DNA of 64,000 nt from Paraburkholderia adhaesiva (GTDB lineage Bacteria > Pseudomonadota > Gammaproteobacteria > Burkholderiales > Burkholderiaceae): assembly GCF_021390575.1 (NCBI RefSeq), contig NZ_JAJEJQ010000001.1:62001-126000 (forward strand). The letters are read 5' to 3'. The notes beneath the pieces are model-generated. The model searched no databases and was not told where the DNA came from. It was given only the letters and a program-made list of their open reading frames with translations. The translations under genes and the position numbers were made by a program. This document shows positions 9,644 to 19,179 of the stretch, one piece after another (position 1 is the first letter of the stretch; each line of letters starts with the position of its first letter).

Positions 9644-11134
9644 ATGCATGAAAAAAGCTTGACCGAACTGCGCGCCGCGCTGGCTGCGAAGGAATGCTCC
9701 GCAGTCGAGCTGGCCCAGCTTTATCTGGGGCGAATCGACGCGCATAAGGGTCTGAACGCGTTTGTCGACGTCAACCCGGAACTGACGCTCGCGCAGGCCA
9801 AGGCCGCCGACGCGCGCCTCGCCGCGGGCGAAACCGGTGCGCTGCTCGGCCTGCCGCTCGCGCACAAGGACGTGTTCGTCACGCGCGGCTGGCGCTCGAC
9901 GGCCGGCTCGAAGATGCTCGAAAACTACGTGAGCCCATTCGACGCAACGGTCGTCGACCGGCTCGAGCGCGCGGGCATGGTCTGCCTCGGCAAGACCAAC
10001 ATGGACGAATTCGCGATGGGCTCGTCCAACGAGAACTCGCATTTCGGCGCGGTGAAGAACCCGTGGGATCAGAAGGCGGTGCCGGGCGGCTCGTCGGGCG
10101 GCTCGGCGGCAGCCGTGGCCGCGCGCCTCGCGCCCGCCGCAACCGGCACGGACACGGGCGGCTCGATCCGTCAGCCCGCGTCGTTCTCGGGCATCACCGG
10201 CATCAAGCCGACCTATGGCCGCGTGTCGCGCTACGGCATGATCGCGTTCGCCTCATCGCTCGATCAGGGCGGCCCGATGGCACAAAGCGCCGCCGACTGC
10301 GGCCTTCTGCTCAACGCGATGGTAGGCTTCGACGAGCGCGACTCGACGAGCCTCGAGCGTGATGCCGAAGACTACACGCGCCACCTCGGCAAGACGTGGG
10401 GCGCCGATGCAACGGCGGACAAGCCGCTCGCCGGCCTGCGCATTGGCCTGCCGAAGGAATACTTCGGCGCGGGCCTGTCTGCCGACGTTCGCGCGGCCGT
10501 CGATGCGGCGCTCAAGGTGTACGAATCGCTCGGGGCCACGCTGGTCGAAGTGACGCTGCCGAAGACCGAACTGTCGATCCCCGTCTACTACGTGATCGCG
10601 CCTGCCGAAGCCTCGTCGAACCTTTCGCGTTTCGATGGCGTTCGCTATGGCCATCGCGCAGCCGAATATCGCGACCTGCTCGACATGTACAAGAAGTCGC
10701 GCGCCGAAGGGTTCGGCCCTGAAGTGAAGCGCCGGATTCTTGTCGGCACCTACGTGCTTTCGCACGGCTACTACGACGCGTACTACCTCCAGGCGCAGAA
10801 GATCCGCCGCATCATTGCGCAGGACTTCCAGGAAGCGTTCAAACAGTGCGACGTCATCATGGGGCCGGTTGCGCCGAGCGTCGCGTGGGACATCGGCGCG
10901 AAGGGCGACGATCCTGTGCAGATGTATCTCGCGGACGTGTACACGCTTTCGACGAGCCTCGCCGGCCTGCCCGGCATGAGCGTGCCGTGCGGCTTCGGTG
11001 CCGGGGCGAACGCGCAGCGTCCGGTCGGTCTGCAGATCGTCGGCAACTATTTCAACGAGGCCCGCATGCTGCAGGTCGCCGACGCTTTCCAGCGCGCGAC
11101 CGACTGGCATCGCAAGGCACCGGCAGGGGTGTGA
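9644..11134 (+). CDS. gatA: Asp-tRNA(Asn)/Glu-tRNA(Gln) amidotransferase subunit A
   Basis: 496 residues; amidase-signature enzyme that supplies ammonia from glutamine to GatB. The Ser-cisSer-Lys triad is visible: Lys in Leu-Ala-His-Lys-Asp-Val (about 77), Ser in Gly-Gly-Ser-Ser-Gly-Gly-Ser (about 152), and the nucleophilic Ser in Asp-Thr-Gly-Gly-Ser-Ile-Arg (about 176). Length and ends match GatA. It ends two bases before gatB, so the two are co-translated. Confidence 0.98.
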   Translation: MHEKSLTELRAALAAKECSAVELAQLYLGRIDAHKGLNAFVDVNPELTLAQAKAADARLAAGETGALLGLPLAHKDVFVTRGWRSTAGSKMLENYVSPFDATVVDRLERAGMVCLGKTNMDEFAMGSSNENSHFGAVKNPWDQKAVPGGSSGGSAAAVAARLAPAATGTDTGGSIRQPASFSGITGIKPTYGRVSRYGMIAFASSLDQGGPMAQSAADCGLLLNAMVGFDERDSTSLERDAEDYTRHLGKTWGADATADKPLAGLRIGLPKEYFGAGLSADVRAAVDAALKVYESLGATLVEVTLPKTELSIPVYYVIAPAEASSNLSRFDGVRYGHRAAEYRDLLDMYKKSRAEGFGPEVKRRILVGTYVLSHGYYDAYYLQAQKIRRIIAQDFQEAFKQCDVIMGPVAPSVAWDIGAKGDDPVQMYLADVYTLSTSLAGLPGMSVPCGFGAGANAQRPVGLQIVGNYFNEARMLQVADAFQRATDWHRKAPAGV

Positions 11135-11136
11135 AC

Positions 11137-12612
11137 ATGGCAACACAATGGGAAGTCGTTATCGGTCTTGAGACGCACGCGCAGTTGTCGACGGCGTCGA
11201 AGATCTTCTCGGGCGCCTCGACGCAGTTCGGCGCCGACGCCAACACGCAAGCCTGCCCCGTCGATCTCGCGCTGCCGGGCGTGCTGCCCGTGATGAACCG
11301 CGGCGCCGTCGAGCGCGCGATCCGCTTCGGTCTCTCGATCGGCGCGACGATCGCGCCGCGCAGCATCTTCGCGCGCAAGAACTACTTCTATCCGGATCTG
11401 CCGAAGGGCTATCAGATCAGCCAGTACGAGATTCCGGTCGTGCAGGGCGGTCAGATCACGATCCAGGTGCCGGCCAACGAGAAGGCCGGCAAGGAAGCCT
11501 ACGAGAAGACCGTCAATCTGACGCGCGCGCACCTCGAAGAGGATGCGGGCAAGTCGCTGCACGAAGACTTCGCGGGCATGACCGGCATCGACCTGAACCG
11601 CGCGGGCACACCGCTGCTCGAAATCGTCACCGAGCCGGAAATGCGCAGCGCCGCCGAAGCCGTGGCCTACGCGAAGGCGCTGCACAGCCTCGTGATGTGG
11701 CTCGGCATCTGCGACGGCAACATGCAGGAAGGTTCGTTCCGCTGCGATGCGAACGTCTCCGTGCGTCCAGTCGGGCAGAAGGAATTCGGCACGCGCGCCG
11801 AGATCAAGAACCTGAACTCGTTCCGCTTCCTCGAAGAAGCGATCCTGTTCGAAGTGCGTCGCCAGATCGAGCTGATCGAGGACGGCGGCACCGTCGTGCA
11901 GGAAACGCGCCTCTACGACCCGGACAAGCGCGAGACGCGCTCGATGCGCAGCAAGGAAGATGCGCACGATTACCGCTATTTCCCCGATCCCGATTTGATG
12001 CCGCTCGTGATCGATTCGGCGTGGGTCGAGCGCGTGAAGGGCGAGATGCCTGAACTGCCCGCGTCGATGCAGGTGCGCTTCGTCGAACAGTACGGTGTGA
12101 CGCCGTACGATGCGACCGTGCTCACGTCGAGCAAGGCGATGGCGTCGTACTTCGAGGCCGTGGTCGAAAAGGCCGGTGCCGCGCAGGCGAAGGTCGCCGC
12201 GAACTGGCTGATGGGCGAAGTCTCGTCGCAGTTGAACCGCGAAGGCCTCGAAATCGACGCGTCGCCGGTCACCGCCGCGCAGCTCGCGCTGTTGCTGCAA
12301 CGTATCGCCGACGGCACGATCTCTAACAAGATCGCCAAGGAAGTGTTTCTTGCGATGTGGGACGAAAAGGCTTCGGACGAAGCGGCCGCCGACCGCATCA
12401 TCGAAGCGAAGGGCCTCAAGCAGATCTCCGACACCGGCGCGCTCGAAGCGATCATCGACGAGGTGCTTGCGGCGAACCAGAAGTCGGTGGAAGAGTTCCG
12501 CGCGGGCAAGGAGAAGGCGTTCAATGCGCTGATCGGCCAGGCGATGAAGGCAACGAAGGGCAAGGCGAATCCGCAGCAGGTCAATGAGCTGCTGAAGAAG
12601 AAGCTGTCCTGA
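11137..12612 (+). CDS. gatB: Asp-tRNA(Asn)/Glu-tRNA(Gln) amidotransferase subunit B
   Basis: 491 residues starting at ATG 11137, two bases after the gatA stop. The start [12 protein letters not shown] and the [14 protein letters not shown] motif are diagnostic for GatB. The C-terminal helical and YqeY-like region ends in Gln-Gln-Val-Asn-Glu-Leu-Leu-Lys-Lys, as usual. GatB binds the misacylated tRNA, phosphorylates the side-chain carboxylate and transfers ammonia channelled from GatA. The open frame upstream of 11137 lies inside gatA and is not used. Confidence 0.98.
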   Translation: MATQWEVVIGLETHAQLSTASKIFSGASTQFGADANTQACPVDLALPGVLPVMNRGAVERAIRFGLSIGATIAPRSIFARKNYFYPDLPKGYQISQYEIPVVQGGQITIQVPANEKAGKEAYEKTVNLTRAHLEEDAGKSLHEDFAGMTGIDLNRAGTPLLEIVTEPEMRSAAEAVAYAKALHSLVMWLGICDGNMQEGSFRCDANVSVRPVGQKEFGTRAEIKNLNSFRFLEEAILFEVRRQIELIEDGGTVVQETRLYDPDKRETRSMRSKEDAHDYRYFPDPDLMPLVIDSAWVERVKGEMPELPASMQVRFVEQYGVTPYDATVLTSSKAMASYFEAVVEKAGAAQAKVAANWLMGEVSSQLNREGLEIDASPVTAAQLALLLQRIADGTISNKIAKEVFLAMWDEKASDEAAADRIIEAKGLKQISDTGALEAIIDEVLAANQKSVEEFRAGKEKAFNALIGQAMKATKGKANPQQVNELLKKKLS

Positions 12613-12758
12613 GTGCGCGGTTGAGTGCGCCTTTGCAGGACGGCGTCGCGCGGGCCGCGCGATGCCGCCCTGCTGTTTGAGGCTCCGGTGGACTGCGGTG
12701 CATGGGAGCGGAGTGAGTGCGACTGCACCAACTCCGATCGACAGAGGAGAACCACGGC

Positions 12759-13595
12759 ATGTTGAAGCCCCAGAGTCTCGACGATTACCGCGTTCCGTAC
12801 TTCACCGACAAGCGCGCCGCGAAGTTCGCCCTCGATGCGATCGATCCGTCGGCCAAGCCGTTCACGACAGGCAGCAAGACCAGCGACCGCGACCGTCTCG
12901 CCGAAATCGGCGCGAAGATCGACGTGCAGCAGGAGCGCCTGCATGCGCAGCACTATCGGCGCGTATTGCTCGTGCTGCAGGGCATGGACACGAGCGGTAA
13001 GGACGGCACAATCCGCGGCGTCTTTCAGGACGTCGATCCGCTGGGCTTGCGCATCGTGGCGTTTCGCGCGCCCACGCCCATCGAATCCGCACGCGACTTT
13101 CTCTGGCGCGTGCATTTGCAGGTGCCTTCGGCGGGCGAACTGGCCATCTTCAACCGCAGCCACTACGAAGACGTGCTCGTGCCGCGCGTGATCGGGCAGA
13201 TCGGCCCGGACGAGTGGGAACGGCGCTATCGCCAGATCCGCGAATTCGAGGCGATGCTCTCGGAGACCGGCACGACGATCATCAAGTGCATGCTGCACAT
13301 CTCGAAGGACGAACAGCGGAACCGCATCCAGGCGCGGATCGACGATCCGACCAAGCACTGGAAGTTCGATCTCTCCGACCTCGAAGCGCGCAATCGATGG
13401 GACGCCTATCAGGCCGCCTATCGCGACGTGCTCGCGGCCACCTCCACGGAATACGCGCCGTGGTACGTGATTCCGGCGGATTCGAAGTCGCATCGCAACG
13501 TGATGGTCGCGGAACTGTTGTTGCGCGCGCTGGAAAACCTCAAGCTCGCATTCCCGCCGGCGAAAGAAGAACTGAACGGCCTCAAGATCGACTAG
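12759..13595 (+). CDS. PPK2-family polyphosphate:nucleotide phosphotransferase
   Basis: 278 residues from ATG 12759, preceded by AGAGGAGA. The PPK2 kinase domain shows Walker A Gly-Met-Asp-Thr-Ser-Gly-Lys-Asp-Gly at 75-83 and the Walker B-like Phe-Asn-Arg-Ser-His-Tyr-Glu-Asp-Val-Leu at 131-140. Basic lid residues follow (Lys-Asp-Glu-Gln-Arg-Asn-Arg), then a Trp-Lys-Phe-Asp-Leu-Ser-Asp-Leu motif typical of the one-domain PPK2 class that phosphorylates AMP and/or ADP from polyphosphate. Subclass and preferred nucleotide cannot be fixed from sequence alone. It lies alone between gatB and the exonuclease gene, same direction. Confidence 0.9.
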   Translation: MLKPQSLDDYRVPYFTDKRAAKFALDAIDPSAKPFTTGSKTSDRDRLAEIGAKIDVQQERLHAQHYRRVLLVLQGMDTSGKDGTIRGVFQDVDPLGLRIVAFRAPTPIESARDFLWRVHLQVPSAGELAIFNRSHYEDVLVPRVIGQIGPDEWERRYRQIREFEAMLSETGTTIIKCMLHISKDEQRNRIQARIDDPTKHWKFDLSDLEARNRWDAYQAAYRDVLAATSTEYAPWYVIPADSKSHRNVMVAELLLRALENLKLAFPPAKEELNGLKID

Positions 13596-13663
13596 GCCGT
13601 CAGTCGACGACGATGCCTCCGCGCCGCGGCGCGGGGCGACGCAAACCAAAAAGGAAACAAGAT

Positions 13664-14446
13664 ATGTTGCGTGTGATTACCGCGAACCTCAATGGCATCC
13701 GCTCGGCGTCGAAGAAGGGCTTCTTCGAGTGGTTCGGCGAGCAGAAGGCCGACGTGCTGTGCGTGCAGGAAATCAAATGCTCGCAGGACGACATGACGCC
13801 CGAATTCCTCGCGCCCCACGATTTCAAGGGCTATTTCCAGCATGCGGTGAAGAAGGGCTATAGCGGCGCGGGCCTCTATACGCGACATGAACCGGACGAC
13901 GTGATCATCGGTTTCGGCAGCGCGGAGTTCGATCCCGAGGGACGCTACGTCGAGGCGCGCTTCGGCAAGCTTTCGATCGTGTCGGTCTACGTGCCGTCGG
14001 GCTCGAGCGGCGAGGAGCGCCAGGAGGCGAAATACCGCTTCATGGATGAGTTCATGCCGCATCTCGCCGAACTCAAGAGCGAGGGGCGCGAGGTGGTCGT
14101 GTGCGGCGATGTGAACATCGTCCACAAGGAAATCGACATCAAGAACTGGAAGGGCAATCAGAAGAACTCCGGCTGCCTGCCCGAAGAGCGCGCGTGGCTC
14201 ACGAAGCTTTTTGACGACGTCGGTTACGTCGACGTGTTCCGCACGCTAGACACGCGTGCCGAGCAGTACACCTGGTGGAGCAACCGCGGCCAGGCGTATG
14301 CGAAGAACGTGGGGTGGCGAATCGACTACGAGATCGCTACGCCGGGCATCGCGGCCACCGCAAAGCGCACGTCGATCTTCAAGGACATCAAATTCAGCGA
14401 CCACGCGCCGCTCACCATCGACTACGACTACAAGATCAAGCGCTGA
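13664..14446 (+). CDS. xth: Exodeoxyribonuclease III
   Basis: 260 residues from ATG 13664, with an AAGGAAA box 6-12 bases upstream; a long in-frame extension overlaps the PPK2 gene and is not used. The endonuclease/exonuclease/phosphatase fold is clear: Asn8 in Thr-Ala-Asn-Leu-Asn-Gly-Ile-Arg, metal ligand Glu36 in Val-Gln-Glu-Ile-Lys, a Gly-Asp-x-Asn-Ile strand, Trp-Arg-Ile-Asp-Tyr, and the terminal Ser-Asp-His-Ala-Pro-Leu. The enzyme acts as AP endonuclease and 3'-5' exonuclease in base-excision repair. The next gene is convergent, 3 bp away. Confidence 0.95.
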   Translation: MLRVITANLNGIRSASKKGFFEWFGEQKADVLCVQEIKCSQDDMTPEFLAPHDFKGYFQHAVKKGYSGAGLYTRHEPDDVIIGFGSAEFDPEGRYVEARFGKLSIVSVYVPSGSSGEERQEAKYRFMDEFMPHLAELKSEGREVVVCGDVNIVHKEIDIKNWKGNQKNSGCLPEERAWLTKLFDDVGYVDVFRTLDTRAEQYTWWSNRGQAYAKNVGWRIDYEIATPGIAATAKRTSIFKDIKFSDHAPLTIDYDYKIKR

Positions 14447-14449
14447 GCG

Positions 14450-15604
14450 TCAGGGCTCCACAAGCTTGCGCCGCTGCGGCACGGGGATGCCCGCGTAGTC
14501 GGGCACCGTGTTGAGCGGCATGCCGATCGACTTCGCGTAGAGCGGCATCATGTCGGGCAGGCGCTTGTAGAGGTCGGCGCGGCGCGCGTTCGTGTACGGA
14601 TGCACGTAGACGAAGCCATCGCCGCGGTCGCTCTTCGTGGCCAGGCCGAGCTTGTCCCAGCCCGTGAGCGCCGCACGCGGATCGAAGCCCGCACGAGACG
14701 CGATGTCACTGCCGATCACGTCGGCTTCGGTTTCATCGGCGCGGCCGTAGCGCATTTCGACAAGTTGCGAGCCGACGCCCAGCGGAAATACGCCCAGATC
14801 GGCGAGACCAAACAGTTGCGGCACCGTGCCGGCCTCGATCTGCGCTGCCTGCTGTGCGCCGAGACGCTCGCGCACGTGCTCGCGTAACGCATGCGCGATC
14901 TCGTGACCGAGCAGCATGCCGAATTCGTGGTCGTTGAGCTTCACTCGGTCGAGCAGGCCGCCGTACACCACGATCTTGCCGCCCGGCAGGCAGTACATCC
15001 GGATATCCGGCGAACGGACCACCGCCGCTTCCCATTTCCAGTTCTTGACCCGATCGCTCCACTTCTGCGCGTAAGGCGCGAGCCGGTCGACCATGAAGCG
15101 CACGCGTTGTACGTGTGGATCGCTGTCGGGGTAGAGACGCTCCGAGTGGGCCGCGCCGCGCACGATCTCGGCGTATTCGGCGGCGGCCTGCGCCTCCAGC
15201 ATCGGCGACGGGATCAGGATGCGATATAGCCTGGCCTCACCGAAGCGCACCTGGCGGCTCGTGCCCGGCGTCGCGCGGGCAGCTGCGGGCGGTGTGACCG
15301 CGTTCGCGCCGGCGGTATTGCCAGCGCCCTGGGTGGCGCTTTTAGCCGGTAGCGGCACAGCGGGCGAAGGCGACGCCATGGGCAATACCGAGGGCGACGC
15401 CGTGGGCAAGACCGCGGACGCGATGGTCATCATCACGGGCGGGCTGTTGTTGTCGTCGGCGTGCGCCTGCGGCGCGTGGAGAACGAGCAGCGCGGGCAGC
15501 ACCGCCGCGAGCGTCAGCGAAAGCTCCCGTGCCCGTGCGCCGGCCCGGCGTCGACGGCGGGGCGTCGAACGCTCACACGGGGCGGCGGTCTGGTGCGGGG
15601 TCAC
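14450..15604 (-). CDS. Periplasmic M48-family metallopeptidase
   Basis: About 384 residues if translation starts at GTG 15604, which overlaps the ampG stop as GTGA. An Arg-rich n-region and a hydrophobic stretch to about residue 48 ending Ala-His-Ala form a signal peptide, then a Pro/Ala/Ser-rich linker (50-115). The peptidase domain has zinc motif His234-Glu-Ile-Ala-His238 and third ligand Glu293 in Glu-Thr-Glu-Ala-Asp. Such LoiP/BepA-type proteases act in envelope quality control. No TPR domain follows, so a LoiP/YcaL-like role is likelier than BepA. A later start cannot be excluded. The gene order suggests a wall or envelope role. Confidence 0.85.
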   Translation of the reverse strand: MTPHQTAAPCERSTPRRRRRAGARARELSLTLAAVLPALLVLHAPQAHADDNNSPPVMMTIASAVLPTASPSVLPMASPSPAVPLPAKSATQGAGNTAGANAVTPPAAARATPGTSRQVRFGEARLYRILIPSPMLEAQAAAEYAEIVRGAAHSERLYPDSDPHVQRVRFMVDRLAPYAQKWSDRVKNWKWEAAVVRSPDIRMYCLPGGKIVVYGGLLDRVKLNDHEFGMLLGHEIAHALREHVRERLGAQQAAQIEAGTVPQLFGLADLGVFPLGVGSQLVEMRYGRADETEADVIGSDIASRAGFDPRAALTGWDKLGLATKSDRGDGFVYVHPYTNARRADLYKRLPDMMPLYAKSIGMPLNTVPDYAGIPVPQRRKLVEP

Positions 15605-17007
15605 GATCGGATTCTCCACGGGGCGATGCGGACGAGCAGGAGCATACCCGGTACAGCGAGTGCCGTGCAGACGATGAAGTAGTCGAACCAGCCGATCCTC
15701 GCGACGAGGAAACCACTCGCCGCCGAGGCGAGCGTGCGTGGCACCGAAGCGAGACTCGTGAAGAGTGCGAACTGCGTGGCGGTATAGCGCGGGTCGGTTG
15801 TGCTCGCAATGTAGGCGGTGAATGCGGCGAGCGTGAGGCCGGTGGCGAACGTCTCGAAGCCGTAGACGAGCGCGAGCGCCACGGTGCGCGGATCGAGCGA
15901 AAACTGCACGTTCGCGCCAAACACGCTTGCGACTTGCGAAACGGCGTGGCTCACGGCGAGCACGCCGCTGTAGATCGACGCGAGCGATGGTGCGTCGGGC
16001 CCGACCTGAGCGAGCCACGCAAAGCCGAGCGTCGAGACCATCTGCAGGAAACCGAAGATCCACAGCCCGCGTCCAATGCCGATCTTCACGAGCGCCACGC
16101 CACCGATGATGCCGCCCGCGAGGCTCGCGCCGAACGCCGTCATCTTGGCGATCACGCCGATCTCGGTGCGCGAGAAGCCGATGTCGAGGAAGAACGACGT
16201 CGAAAGCGTGGTGGCCATCGTGTCGCCGAGCTTGTAAAGGAAGATGAACGCGAGCACGAAAAGCGCATTCCCCCAGCCGCCGCGCCGCACGAATTCGGCG
16301 AACGGCTGCACGATCGCCTCGCTCAGGTTACGCGGCGGCGGGCCTTGCACCTCGGGTTCGCTCACCACGAGCGCCATGATCATGCCGGGAATCATGAACG
16401 CGGCAGTGACGATGAACACCGTGCTCCACGGCAGGTGATCGGAGAGGATCAGCGCAAGAGACCCCGGCACGAGCGCGGCGATCTTGTACGCGTTCACGTG
16501 GACCGCGTTGCCGAGGCCCTGTTGCGTGTCGGAGAGCAGTTCGCGCCGGTAGGCGTCGATGGCGATGTCCTGGCTTGCGCCGAAGAACGCCACCAGCGCG
16601 GCGAGCGCTGCCACCATCTTGATCGAATCCTTCGGCGAGACGAACCCGAGCGTCGCGATAGCGATCGCAACGAGGATCTGCGTGACGAGCATCCAGCCGC
16701 GCCGGCGTCCCGGACGCCAGCCGGCAAGGCGCGGCACGTAGCGGTCCATGAGCGGCGCCCAGACGAACTTCCAGGTGTAGGGAATCTGGATCAGCGCAAA
16801 GAGGCCGATTTCCTTGAGGCTCACGCCTTCGGAACGCAGCCACGCCTGCACGAGATAGACGAGCGTGAAAAGCGGCAGCCCCGAGGTGAAACCAAGGAAC
16901 ACGCAGATCAGCATGTGCGTGTTCAGATACGCGCGCCAGCCAGGGTGTTCTTCGTGAGCGTCAACGTGGACGTTGCGGGCGGTGGCCTCGTTGGGCGGAT
17001 TCTGCAT
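15601..17007 (-). CDS. ampG: AmpG-type muropeptide permease
   Basis: 468 residues with 12-14 predicted membrane helices of the MFS. AmpG hallmarks: Phe-Leu-Gly-Phe-Thr-Ser-Gly-Leu-Pro-Leu in helix 1, Gln-Ala-Trp-Leu-Arg then Gly-Val-Ser-Leu-Lys-Glu-Ile-Gly-Leu-Phe, Trp-Lys-Phe-Val-Trp-Ala-Pro-Leu-Met-Asp-Arg-Tyr, and Gly-Arg-Arg-Arg-Gly-Trp-Met-Leu. AmpG imports anhydro-muropeptides for peptidoglycan recycling and feeds AmpR signalling where ampC exists. It lies 63 bp downstream of metW, and its stop overlaps the peptidase GTG start. Confidence 0.9.
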   Translation of the reverse strand: MQNPPNEATARNVHVDAHEEHPGWRAYLNTHMLICVFLGFTSGLPLFTLVYLVQAWLRSEGVSLKEIGLFALIQIPYTWKFVWAPLMDRYVPRLAGWRPGRRRGWMLVTQILVAIAIATLGFVSPKDSIKMVAALAALVAFFGASQDIAIDAYRRELLSDTQQGLGNAVHVNAYKIAALVPGSLALILSDHLPWSTVFIVTAAFMIPGMIMALVVSEPEVQGPPPRNLSEAIVQPFAEFVRRGGWGNALFVLAFIFLYKLGDTMATTLSTSFFLDIGFSRTEIGVIAKMTAFGASLAGGIIGGVALVKIGIGRGLWIFGFLQMVSTLGFAWLAQVGPDAPSLASIYSGVLAVSHAVSQVASVFGANVQFSLDPRTVALALVYGFETFATGLTLAAFTAYIASTTDPRYTATQFALFTSLASVPRTLASAASGFLVARIGWFDYFIVCTALAVPGMLLLVRIAPWRIRS

Positions 17008-17070
17008 GTCGTCAGCGGCGGCGGTTTTTGTGGATCGGAGTCGAAAAAACGCGCGCCACCGCAGGCGACG

Positions 17071-17679
17071 TCATTTTTTCTTCACGCGATAGACCGCAAG
17101 ACTACCACGCCAGTTCACGCCCCACCGGACGGTCTGACCGCCGTGAAGCACGGCGCGATCAAGAATTTCGATGCCCACTTCGGGCGCGAGCGCCTCGAAA
17201 TCTTTCACCGTGAGCACACGCACATTCGGCGTGTTGTGCCACTGGTAGGGCAGCGACTTCGAAACCGGCATGCGTCCGCGCAGCACGGAAAGCCGATGCG
17301 GCCAGTAGCCGAAATTCGGGAACGAAACGATGCATTCCTTGCCCACGCGCGCCGTCTCGCGCAGGATCGCCGCGGTCTGGTGAATGGTCTGCAGCGTTTG
17401 GGAGAGGATCGCGAAGTCGAAGCTTGCGTCCTCGAACAGGCGAAGTCCGTCCTCCAGATTCTGCTGGATCACGTTGATGCCGTTCTGAACGGAGGCCAGC
17501 ACCCCAGCGTCGTTGATCTCGATGCCGTAGCCCGTGCACTCCAGTTCCTCGCCGAGCAGCGAGAGCAGAGCGCCATCGCCGCAGCCGAGGTCGAGTACCG
17601 TCGAACGCGGCTCGATCCAGCGTGCAATCGTGCGGAAGTCGGCGCGTGCTGAAAGACTGACAAAAGCGCTGGGATTCAT
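17071..17679 (-). CDS. metW: Methionine biosynthesis protein MetW
   Basis: 202 residues, a class I SAM-methyltransferase-like fold with motif I Val-Leu-Asp-Leu-Gly-Cys-Gly-Asp-Gly (about 28-36). It matches MetW in size and in the Phe-Pro-Asn-Phe-Gly-Tyr-Trp segment. In Proteobacteria MetW pairs with MetX and is needed for full homoserine acyltransferase activity. The start codon overlaps the metX stop (ATGA), so the two are translationally coupled and share the riboswitch-containing leader upstream of metX. Confidence 0.95.
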   Translation of the reverse strand: MNPSAFVSLSARADFRTIARWIEPRSTVLDLGCGDGALLSLLGEELECTGYGIEINDAGVLASVQNGINVIQQNLEDGLRLFEDASFDFAILSQTLQTIHQTAAILRETARVGKECIVSFPNFGYWPHRLSVLRGRMPVSKSLPYQWHNTPNVRVLTVKDFEALAPEVGIEILDRAVLHGGQTVRWGVNWRGSLAVYRVKKK

Positions 17680-18821
17680 GCGCCCACCTCGTTGGCAATA
17701 CGTTCGTAGTAAGCGCGCATGACGTTGTGATAGCGCGCGTCGTCGAGCAGGAAGGCATCGTGGCCGTGCGGCGCGTCGATTTCCGCGTAGCTCACCTGGC
17801 GCTTGTGGTCGAGCAGCGCCTTCACGAGTTCGCGCGAGCGTGCGGGCGCGAAGCGCCAGTCGGTCGAGAAGCTCGCCACGAGATACTTCGCCTTCGTGTG
17901 CGCGAGCGCCTTCGTGAGATCGCCGTCGAACGCCTTCGCCGGGTCGAAGTAATCGAGCGCGCGCGTGATGAGCAGGTAGGTGTTCGCGTCGAAGTAGTCG
18001 GCGAATTTTTCGCCCTGGTAGCGCAGATACGACTCCACCTCGAACTCGACGTCGAAGCTGAAGTTGTATTCGTCGACAGCGCCTTCGGCTCTACGCAGCG
18101 CGCGGCCGAATTTCTCGGCCATGTCGTCATCCGAGAGATACGTGATGTGGCCGATCATGCGCGCGACGCGCAGGCCGCGCTTCGGCTTTACGCCGTGCGC
18201 GTAGTAGTCGCCGCCGTGGAAGTCGGGGTCCGAGAGGATCGACGAGCGCGCCACTTCGTTGAACGCGATGTTCTGTGCGGAGAGCTTGGGCGTCGACGCG
18301 ATGACGATGCAGTGGCCGAGCCGGTCCGGATAGCGCAGGCTCCACGCCAGCGCCTGCATTCCGCCGAGGCTGCCGCCCATCACGGCGGCAAACTTCTCGA
18401 TTCCGAAGCGGTCGGCCACGAGCGCCTGGGCGTCCACCCAGTCCTCGACGGTGACGACCGGAAACTTCGCGCCGTAGGGCTGACCGGTCGCGGGATCGGT
18501 GCTCATCGGGCCGGTGGAGCCAAAGCACGAACCGAGATTGTTCACGCCGATCACGAAGAAACGGTTGGTGTCGAGCGGCTTGCCGGGGCCGACCATGTTG
18601 TCCCACCAGCCGACGTTTTTCGGGTCGTTCTCGTAGACGCCCGCGACGTGATGCGACGCGTTGAGCGCGTGACAGACGAGCACCGCGTTGCTGCGGGCGG
18701 CGTTGAGCGTGCCGTAGGTTTCGACCACGAGGTCGTACCCGGCAATGGCTGTGCCGTTCTGCAGTTGCAGAGGCTCGTCGAAATGCAGTGTTTGTGGAGC
18801 GACGATGCCGATCGATTCCAT
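17676..18821 (-). CDS. metX: Homoserine O-acyltransferase MetX
   Basis: 381 residues, alpha/beta hydrolase. The nucleophile Ser151 lies in Gly-Gly-Ser-Leu-Gly-Gly-Met, and the catalytic His near the end lies in Pro-His-Gly-His-Asp-Ala-Phe-Leu. The [12 protein letters not shown] motif (94-105) is the MetX oxyanion/acyl pocket signature. The enzyme activates homoserine for methionine synthesis; acetyl versus succinyl specificity is not decided here. Expression is probably controlled by the SAM-II-type riboswitch 71 bases upstream. Confidence 0.96.
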   Translation of the reverse strand: MESIGIVAPQTLHFDEPLQLQNGTAIAGYDLVVETYGTLNAARSNAVLVCHALNASHHVAGVYENDPKNVGWWDNMVGPGKPLDTNRFFVIGVNNLGSCFGSTGPMSTDPATGQPYGAKFPVVTVEDWVDAQALVADRFGIEKFAAVMGGSLGGMQALAWSLRYPDRLGHCIVIASTPKLSAQNIAFNEVARSSILSDPDFHGGDYYAHGVKPKRGLRVARMIGHITYLSDDDMAEKFGRALRRAEGAVDEYNFSFDVEFEVESYLRYQGEKFADYFDANTYLLITRALDYFDPAKAFDGDLTKALAHTKAKYLVASFSTDWRFAPARSRELVKALLDHKRQVSYAEIDAPHGHDAFLLDDARYHNVMRAYYERIANEVGA

Positions 18822-18891
18822 TCGTTCCGCCTTGGGTTTCCGGGGCGGCTAAACGGTGTCGGCTGGGCGCGGATTGCAGGAGGGTGGCGCG

Positions 18892-18992
18892 GCTGACGAC
18901 CTCTTTAGCCGCATTTGTAATGAACCTGCGCGCCGTAACATTCGGTGGCTTTCAGGTTCGCGCGCCCGCAATCGAGTCAGCAAATCGGCGCG
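18892..18992 (-). ncRNA. SAM-II-type riboswitch (enlarged by a hairpin) before metX
   Basis: Read on the minus strand: P1 CGCGCC (18992-18987) encloses a 20-base loop beginning GATTTG and ending GATTGCG, then pairs with GGCGCG (18966-18961). Next come a 7-bp hairpin, GAACCTG (18959-18953) with CAGGTTC (18928-18922), and then ATTACAAATGCGGCTAAAGA (18921-18902), which closely matches the SAM-II core AUAAAUG...GCUAAA. A pseudoknot is available: loop GCTGAC (18981-18976) with GTCAGC (18897-18892). SAM-II aptamers usually have only a short unpaired stretch where this one carries the extra hairpin. Placement before metX fits SAM-dependent repression. Confidence 0.75.
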
Positions 18993-19014
18993 TAGTGATT
19001 CAAAACGAACGCAG

Positions 19015-19020
19015 AGTATA
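19015..19020 (-). promoter_or_regulatory. Probable -10 element for metXW
   Basis: TATACT on the minus strand, about 20 bases upstream of riboswitch stem P1. A transcript from here would begin just before the aptamer, giving a leader of about 185 nt before metX. No good -35 hexamer is visible at standard spacing. Confidence 0.5.
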
Positions 19021-19118
19021 GCGGAAAACGCGCACGGCAATACGGCGGATGGGCCGTGGCGGACGTGGGCTGGCGGTGTGGGGCGCCCATTGCGCGCCGC
19101 CGTGAGCGGAGACAGCAG

Positions 19119-19152
19119 GCCGGGACAGCGAGCGCTGCGTTGGTGTCCCGGC
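19119..19152 (-). terminator. Possible hairpin terminator behind the HdeD-family gene
   Basis: Perfect 9-bp inverted repeat (19119-19127 and 19144-19152) with a 16-base loop, 28 bp downstream of the HdeD-family stop. There is no T-run after the stem, so intrinsic termination is doubtful. Confidence 0.35.
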
Positions 19153-19179
19153 GGTGAATCTTGCGAGTGGACTCGCGGG

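Noticed and set aside
15529..17652. Long plus-strand open frame opposite ampG and metW
   Set aside because: Arg/Glu/His-rich antisense frame of real genes with no domain character.
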